A DNA stretch of 64,000 nt, taken from NCBI RefSeq assembly GCF_030053775.1, contig NZ_CP125669.1:2289962-2353961 (forward strand), read 5' to 3'. Every line of letters begins with the position of its first letter. Positions within the stretch are counted from its first letter, which is position 1. A program made the position numbers and the translations under genes. Shown in pieces: positions 58,825 through 64,000 of the stretch. The notes beneath the pieces are model-generated. The model worked only from the letters and a program-made list of their open reading frames with translations. It was not told the DNA's origin and did no database searches. This stretch comes from Acinetobacter corruptisaponis (GTDB lineage: Bacteria > Pseudomonadota > Gammaproteobacteria > Pseudomonadales > Moraxellaceae).

Positions 58825-59202
58825 ATGGGGCAAGACAATATTGAGCAGCATCGCCGCTATGTGGCGATTTCGTACGTGTTCATGTTTCTTGCATTATTTA
58901 CAATCGTGTTTGCAGTGTTCGCATACCTGCTGGCACGAAAAGTTGCGATTGTGGATAATGCTGAAGTATGGATACATGCGCATGCACTCTGGATTATGCG
59001 TAATGTGCTGCTGTTTATCTTGATGGCTTTCTTTGCTGCCCTATGGTTTATTCCGCTGTTCTTTTTTGCCTGGAACAGTGCACTCTGGGTGACCGCCATG
59101 ACGGTCGCAGGTGTGGTGTTTAGTTCGATTGCATGGCTGTTTTTATTGAATGCATGGCTGAAAGGTATTGCCAAGTACTTTAGAAATAAAGCGGTTTTTT
59201 AA
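58825..59202 (+). CDS. Uncharacterised membrane protein
   Basis: 125 aa with three hydrophobic segments (about 12-38, 56-80 and 85-110). Polar start (MGQDNIEQHRRYVAIS) and basic end. It may belong to a DUF4870-like group but I cannot confirm. AGGTG precedes the ATG. It stands between the RND operon and dnaJ. Confidence 0.6.
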   Translation: MGQDNIEQHRRYVAISYVFMFLALFTIVFAVFAYLLARKVAIVDNAEVWIHAHALWIMRNVLLFILMAFFAALWFIPLFFFAWNSALWVTAMTVAGVVFSSIAWLFLLNAWLKGIAKYFRNKAVF

Positions 59203-59229
59203 ATTTATCGCTTTTTTATCACAGGCACC

Positions 59230-59257
59230 CTTGTAAACGTATTGTACAGCCCCTATT
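59230..59257 (+). promoter_or_regulatory. Candidate sigma32 heat-shock promoter for dnaJ
   Basis: CTTGTAA (59230-59236) and CCCCTATT (59250-59257) are 13 bases apart, an excellent sigma32-like pair ahead of dnaJ. Confidence 0.7.
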
Positions 59258-59258
59258 A

Positions 59259-59309
59259 AGGCTCTGTTGACTTTAGAAATAAAATGTCAGCAGAGCCTAT
59301 TTGTTTTTT
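59259..59309 (+). terminator. Long hairpin with T run in the dnaJ leader
   Basis: AGGCTCTGTTGAC (59259-59271) pairs with GTCAGCAGAGCCT (59286-59298), one G-T pair, followed by ATTTGTTTTTT. It could end transcription of the upstream membrane gene. It also lies across the start of the dnaJ heat-shock transcript (about 59264). Confidence 0.6.
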
Positions 59310-59345
59310 AAGTTTGAATAAATTCCGTGAGGAGCATCGCCAACC

Positions 59346-60461
59346 ATGGCTAAACGTGATTATTATGAGGTTTTAGGCGTTTCGAAAACCGCAGGTGATG
59401 ATGAGATCAAGAAAGCCTATCGTAAGTTGGCGATGAAGTATCATCCAGACCGTAACCCAGACAACGCTGAGGCGGAAGAGAAATTCAAGGAAGCTTCGGA
59501 AGCCTATGAAGTGCTTTCTGACGGTGAAAAGCGCAGCATGTATGACCGTGCTGGACACAGTGCCTTTGAGGGTGGTTTCGGTGGGGCTGGGGGTGGTTTC
59601 GGCGGTTTTAGCGCAGAAGACATCTTTAGCCAGTTTGGTGATATCTTCGGTGGTGCATTTGGTGGCGGTGGTCGCCAGCAACAACGTCAGCGCCGTGGTT
59701 CAGACCTCCGTTATGTGATGGAGCTGACCCTTGAGGAAGCGGTCAAGGGCGTAAAGAAAACCATCACCTTTACTGCGCCAGCGCCGTGTGAAAGCTGTGA
59801 TGGCAAGGGTTCCAAAAATCCAAATGATGTGGAAACCTGCCGTACCTGTCATGGTGCGGGTCAGGTGCGTATGCAGCAGGGTTTCTTCTCGGTTCAGCAG
59901 ACCTGTAGCACCTGTCGTGGTCAGGGCAAAATCATCAAGAATCCATGTAACACCTGTCATGGTTCAGGCGTTGCAGACCGCCAGCAAACCCTTGAAGTCA
60001 CCATTCCAGCGGGTGTGGACAATGGCGACCGCGTACGCCTAACAGGTAAGGGCGAGGCGATTCGTGATGGTCAGGCAGGCGATCTGTACGTTGAGGTTGT
60101 GGTGCGTGAACACGAAGTCTTCCAGCGCGACGGTGCAGACCTGTATATGGATGTGCCTGTCAGTATTGCTGATGCGGCTTTAGGTAAGGAAATTGAAATT
60201 CCGACACTGGAAGGTCGTGTTAGTCTGAAAATTCCAGAAGGTACACAGACAGGTAAACTGTTCCGCCTACGTGGCAAGGGCGTTCGCCCTGTACGTAGCA
60301 GCATGGTGGGTGATCTACTTTGCCGTATCGTGGTGGAAACCCCTGTCAATTTAAACAGTCGTCAGCGTGAATTGTTGAAAGAGCTGCAAGCGTCTTTTGA
60401 TGGTGATGGTCATGCTTCATCGCCAAAGAAAAAATCATTCTTTGATCGTTTATTTGATTAA
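59346..60461 (+). CDS. dnaJ: Chaperone protein DnaJ
   Basis: 371 aa. J domain with HPD (33-35), G/F-rich linker, four zinc-binding CxxCxGxG repeats ([32 protein letters not shown]) and C-terminal substrate domains. It stimulates DnaK ATPase. Ribosome site GAGGAGCATCGCCAACC. It is encoded 33 kb from grpE-dnaK and 115 bases before dapB, an order known in Acinetobacter. Confidence 0.97.
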   Translation: MAKRDYYEVLGVSKTAGDDEIKKAYRKLAMKYHPDRNPDNAEAEEKFKEASEAYEVLSDGEKRSMYDRAGHSAFEGGFGGAGGGFGGFSAEDIFSQFGDIFGGAFGGGGRQQQRQRRGSDLRYVMELTLEEAVKGVKKTITFTAPAPCESCDGKGSKNPNDVETCRTCHGAGQVRMQQGFFSVQQTCSTCRGQGKIIKNPCNTCHGSGVADRQQTLEVTIPAGVDNGDRVRLTGKGEAIRDGQAGDLYVEVVVREHEVFQRDGADLYMDVPVSIADAALGKEIEIPTLEGRVSLKIPEGTQTGKLFRLRGKGVRPVRSSMVGDLLCRIVVETPVNLNSRQRELLKELQASFDGDGHASSPKKKSFFDRLFD

Positions 60462-60477
60462 TAGATGGCAATAGAAA

Positions 60478-60500
60478 AACCTGCTTTGGCAGGTTTTTTT
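60478..60500 (+). terminator. dnaJ terminator
   Basis: AACCTGC (60478-60484) / GCAGGTT (60489-60495), then T5. Confidence 0.9.
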
Positions 60501-60555
60501 ATGGGAAATTTTTAGCGTAGGCACAGAGTTTTGCTATAGTAGCGGAATTGTTTAA

Positions 60556-61398
<843 letters not shown>

Positions 61399-61491
61399 CA
61401 CATCAATTTTTGCACTATCCAGCGCCTGATTAGCCCCCATTTGTAGGGGTGAAACAGGCGCTCACGACCATTAAAATAAATTGAGCATGAC

Positions 61492-62139
61492 ATGAAAAAA
61501 AAACATATTGTTGCCGCACTTCTCAGCATCACCAGCCTGACAGCCACGGCTGCAACAGACACAGCCAAACTCAGCCTAAACCGCAATAACATTAAAGTCT
61601 GGACCTATCAGACAGAGAACAACCCAATTATCCAATATCGGGCTGAAACCACTTTTGATGTGCCATTGGAGCGTGCCGTTGCGGTGGTGCTGGATGTTGA
61701 GCGCACACCGCAATGGGTGCCTTATGTCGGTAAGGCGCAGGTGTTGTCGCGTGATGAGAAGAAAGGCGAGTTTATCCTGTACATGGTGCTGGATTTTCCA
61801 TTCCCTTTAAAAGATCGTGACTTGGTCATTAAAGGCAAGATGAGCAAGAATGCGGATGGCAGCATCAGTATTAAGAATAACGTTATTCAGAATAACTACC
61901 CTGAGCAGCCTGATGTGGTTCGCCTCACCAAATATACAGGCGACTGGACCTTTCAACGAGTGGGCAACAACAAGGTCAAGGTCACCACCACGGGCTATGC
62001 CGATCCAGCAGGTTCGATTCCATTGAGCTTCGTGAATATGTTTGTGCAGCAGCAGCCTTATCAAATGTTGATGAAAATGAAAAAGGAAGTGAATAATCCA
62101 TTGTATGCACAACCGCATCTGCCTGACTTACTGAAATAA
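61492..62139 (+). CDS. START-domain containing secreted protein
   Basis: 215 aa, signal peptide about 1-20 (ends ATA). The mature part (AETTFDVPLERAVAVVLDVERTPQWVPYVGKAQVL, DFPFPLKDRDLVIKGK, YADPAGSIPLSFVNMF) is a START/SRPBCC lipid-binding fold, as in several periplasmic Gram-negative proteins of unknown function. Lipid or hydrophobic ligand binding is inferred. Confidence 0.82.
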   Translation: MKKKHIVAALLSITSLTATAATDTAKLSLNRNNIKVWTYQTENNPIIQYRAETTFDVPLERAVAVVLDVERTPQWVPYVGKAQVLSRDEKKGEFILYMVLDFPFPLKDRDLVIKGKMSKNADGSISIKNNVIQNNYPEQPDVVRLTKYTGDWTFQRVGNNKVKVTTTGYADPAGSIPLSFVNMFVQQQPYQMLMKMKKEVNNPLYAQPHLPDLLK

Positions 62140-62142
62140 ATA

Positions 62143-62171
62143 AAAAAGCCTGATTCAATCAGGCTTTTTTA
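62143..62171. terminator. Bidirectional terminator between START and MFS genes
   Basis: GCCTGAT (62148-62154) / ATCAGGC (62158-62164), with A5-6 before and T6 after. Confidence 0.92.
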
Positions 62172-62178
62172 TTGGCAT

Positions 62179-63366
62179 TTAACTCTGAGGACATTGCTGT
62201 AATGCTGAATTTGCCTTGGCAGATAATTTGATCTGGATAAATACCAAGATTAAACCAAGCGCTGCCAACACCGCCCCAATCATGGAAACCGCAGCGTAGT
62301 TGAGGCCAAGGCTAAGTACGGCACCGCCTGCCGCTGCGCCAATGGCATTGCCCAGATTAAACGCCCCGATATTGACGGAAGAGGCCAGACCCGAAGCCTC
62401 ATGGGCAACCGACATCACCCGCATTTGTAAAGGTGGAACGATGGCGAAAGCTGCTGCGCCCCAGATCACCAAACCGATTGCCGCACCGAGTTGTGTTTGT
62501 GCAAGCATCGGGAAAATCAGCATTAATCCAATCAATAATCCCAAAAAGCCAATCAGGGTTTTATTCACTGATATATCAGCAAACTTGCCGCCAAAGTGGT
62601 TACCAATCGAAAAACCAATCCCGATCAACACCAGCATCAGGGTGATAAAGGTCGGTGAGGCATGGCTAAACTCAACTAGACTTGGCGCAATGTAAGTGTA
62701 TAAGGTAAACATCGCTGATGCGCCAAATACTGTTGTAAGCAGTGCCAATACCACAGGCAGGCGAGTCAGGACTTTAAGCTCCATTTTTACATTGGGTTTT
62801 TGACCCACAGCACCTACAGGCAGTGCTTTCCACAGCGCCAGCATGGTGATGACTCCGAGTGCGGAAATGGCAAGGAACGACATGCGCCAGCCGATGTTCT
62901 GTCCCACCCATGTGGCGAGTGGCACACCTCCAATATTGGCAATGGTGAGGCCCATAAACATGGTTGCCACTGCACTGGCCTGTTTATTGACAGGCACCAC
63001 ACTGGCGGCTACCACAGAACCAATCCCAAAGAACGCACCATGATTGAGACTGGTTATCAGGCGGGCACCCATCAGGCTCATATAGTTCGGTGCAAAGGCT
63101 GCGATCAGGTTACCAATGGTAAAAATTGCCATCAGTACAATCAGTGCATTACGATGGGCAAAACCACCAAACCATAAGGTCATAATCGGTGCACCGAGCA
63201 TCACGCCCAGCGCATAACCCGTGATCAGCATGCCCGCACTTGGAATGGAGACCCCAAGATCATGGGCAATATTGGGCAACAGGCCCATGGGCGAGAACTC
63301 AGTGGTGCCAATGGCAAAGGCGCCAATCGCCAAAGCCAGCAATGGAAGATTGATGCGACTGCTCAT
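62179..63366 (-). CDS. MFS transporter, AraJ/PbuE-like exporter
   Basis: 395 aa, 12 hydrophobic segments of the DHA1 drug/sugar exporter branch (FAIGTTEFSPMGLLPNIAHDLGVS, GYALGVMLGAPIMTLW). The substrate is unknown. ATG 63366 lies one base after the stop of the aldo/keto reductase gene on the same strand, so they are an operon. Weak GGGAT ribosome site. Confidence 0.86.
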   Translation of the reverse strand: MSSRINLPLLALAIGAFAIGTTEFSPMGLLPNIAHDLGVSIPSAGMLITGYALGVMLGAPIMTLWFGGFAHRNALIVLMAIFTIGNLIAAFAPNYMSLMGARLITSLNHGAFFGIGSVVAASVVPVNKQASAVATMFMGLTIANIGGVPLATWVGQNIGWRMSFLAISALGVITMLALWKALPVGAVGQKPNVKMELKVLTRLPVVLALLTTVFGASAMFTLYTYIAPSLVEFSHASPTFITLMLVLIGIGFSIGNHFGGKFADISVNKTLIGFLGLLIGLMLIFPMLAQTQLGAAIGLVIWGAAAFAIVPPLQMRVMSVAHEASGLASSVNIGAFNLGNAIGAAAGGAVLSLGLNYAAVSMIGAVLAALGLILVFIQIKLSAKANSALQQCPQS

Positions 63367-63367
63367 G

Positions 63368-64000
63368 TTATTGATCCCATTCAGGCGCATAGGGTTCAGG
63401 ACTCACTTCACGGCCATTGCGTTCAAGTTGAGCGATTATCTGTATTTGTTCTGCACTGAGTTTTAAGTCCTGGGCTTTTAAGTTGCTGATCAGGTTCTCA
63501 CGTTTAGTGGAAGATGGAATCACGGCATAGCCATTTTGTAGTGCCCAGGCCAGTGCCACTTGTGCGCTGGTGGCCTGATGTTGTGCTGCAATTTCAATCA
63601 GGATCGGGTCATTCAGCACCTTGCCGTAGGCCAGCGTCATGTATGAAGTCACATCAATATTTTGTTCACGTAGAAAGTTGACCAAAGTGCGGTTCTGTAA
63701 ATACGGACTCAACTCGATCTGATTGGTGGTGATGTGCTCCACGCCAATGCTGTCAATCGCTTGCTGCGTCAAGGCAATATTAAAATTTGAAATGCCGATG
63801 TGCTGGGTTAAGCCCTGTTGTTTTGCTTCCAGCAGCAGCTGCATCACCTCTGGAATTGACACACCGAGTTGTGGAGCAGGCCAGTGAATTAATGTCAGGT
63901 CAACTGCATCGGTATGTAGGTTTTGCAGGCTGTTTTTTAAACTTGGGATAAATTTATCTGGGGCAAAATTGTCAACCCAGATTTTAGTGGTGAGGAAGAT
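63368..64000 (-). CDS. Aldo/keto reductase, 5' end outside window
   Basis: The frame runs off the window end. It contains TTKIW with the catalytic Lys (near the edge), the family [10 protein letters not shown] with the catalytic His, and C-terminal NADPH-binding [15 protein letters not shown]. 210 residues are visible of the usual ~270-300. The GTG at 63862 is only an internal codon. NADPH-dependent reduction of aldehydes/ketones is typical; it forms an operon with the MFS gene. Confidence 0.88.
   Translation of the reverse strand: MFLTTKIWVDNFAPDKFIPSLKNSLQNLHTDAVDLTLIHWPAPQLGVSIPEVMQLLLEAKQQGLTQHIGISNFNIALTQQAIDSIGVEHITTNQIELSPYLQNRTLVNFLREQNIDVTSYMTLAYGKVLNDPILIEIAAQHQATSAQVALAWALQNGYAVIPSSTKRENLISNLKAQDLKLSAEQIQIIAQLERNGREVSPEPYAPEWDQ

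Noticed and set aside
59259..59298. Insertion-sequence fragment with GGCTCTGTTG ends before dnaJ
   Set aside because: Only ten end bases resemble IS6-type ends and the hairpin is 40 bases; a transcriptional hairpin is enough to explain it.

Overview
The window is a chromosomal segment of a gammaproteobacterium of the Moraxellaceae, most likely Acinetobacter. The evidence is the 16S rRNA sequence, the AT-rich spacers, the grpE-dnaK and dnaJ-dapB layouts, and the gene families (ACAD11-like fatty-acid cluster, mpl, purEK, TIGR04219 barrel, MetP/MetS transporter). Almost everything is housekeeping or species-core. I see no prophage, integron, CRISPR array or intact insertion sequence. Three parS-like ParB sites (901-916, 31424-31439, 43226-43241) suggest the segment lies in the origin-proximal part of the chromosome.

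Layout. 1-7.7 kb: truncated acetyltransferase, dsbC, GlsB-type membrane protein, hpt, guaD, a small membrane protein, a ygiBC pair, and terC behind a probable yybP-ykoY (Mn2+) riboswitch. 8-12.9 kb: LysR regulator divergent from an acyl-CoA dehydrogenase/kinase-like/phosphatase/SDR operon. 13-17 kb: mpl, a DUF486 protein, purEK. 16.85-17.84 kb: a gene-free kilobase with about 18 copies of the palindrome TTTRAATTYAAA. 17.9-23.2 kb: lytic transglycosylase, an acidic hypothetical protein and three paralogous secreted metzincin-like proteases with glutamine-rich coiled coils inside the protease domain. 23.4-32.1 kb: metallo-beta-lactamase-fold proteins, grpE-dnaK with sigma32-type promoters, a LysR regulator, two small repeat-rich lipoproteins, an esterase and a periplasmic cyclophilin. 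32.2-37.96 kb: a complete rRNA operon (16S, tRNA-Ile, tRNA-Ala, 23S, 5S) with promoter, processing stems and terminator. 38-44.6 kb: DJ-1/PfpI protein, a candidate small RNA, an outer-membrane barrel, the metPS-like transporter, a YidD-like protein and fmt-rsmB. 44.8-50.6 kb: ilvD, a tandem thioredoxin-fold protein with a GIY-YIG protein, a HigBA toxin-antitoxin module next to a decayed duplicate of the uraA 3' end, and the uracil/xanthine permease. 50.9-58.7 kb: ppc, then a TetR regulator divergent from an RND efflux adaptor/pump pair with a 48-bp near-perfect palindrome between them. 58.8-64 kb: dnaJ with a sigma32-type promoter, dapB, a START-domain protein, an MFS exporter and a truncated aldo/keto reductase.

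The items most worth a second look are the TTTRAATTYAAA array, which is duplicated with flank drift while the palindrome cores are kept; the split-domain coiled-coil metzincins; the parS set; the HigBA insertion scar; the terC riboswitch with a mutually exclusive terminator; and an MBL-fold protein whose metal-binding histidines are replaced.
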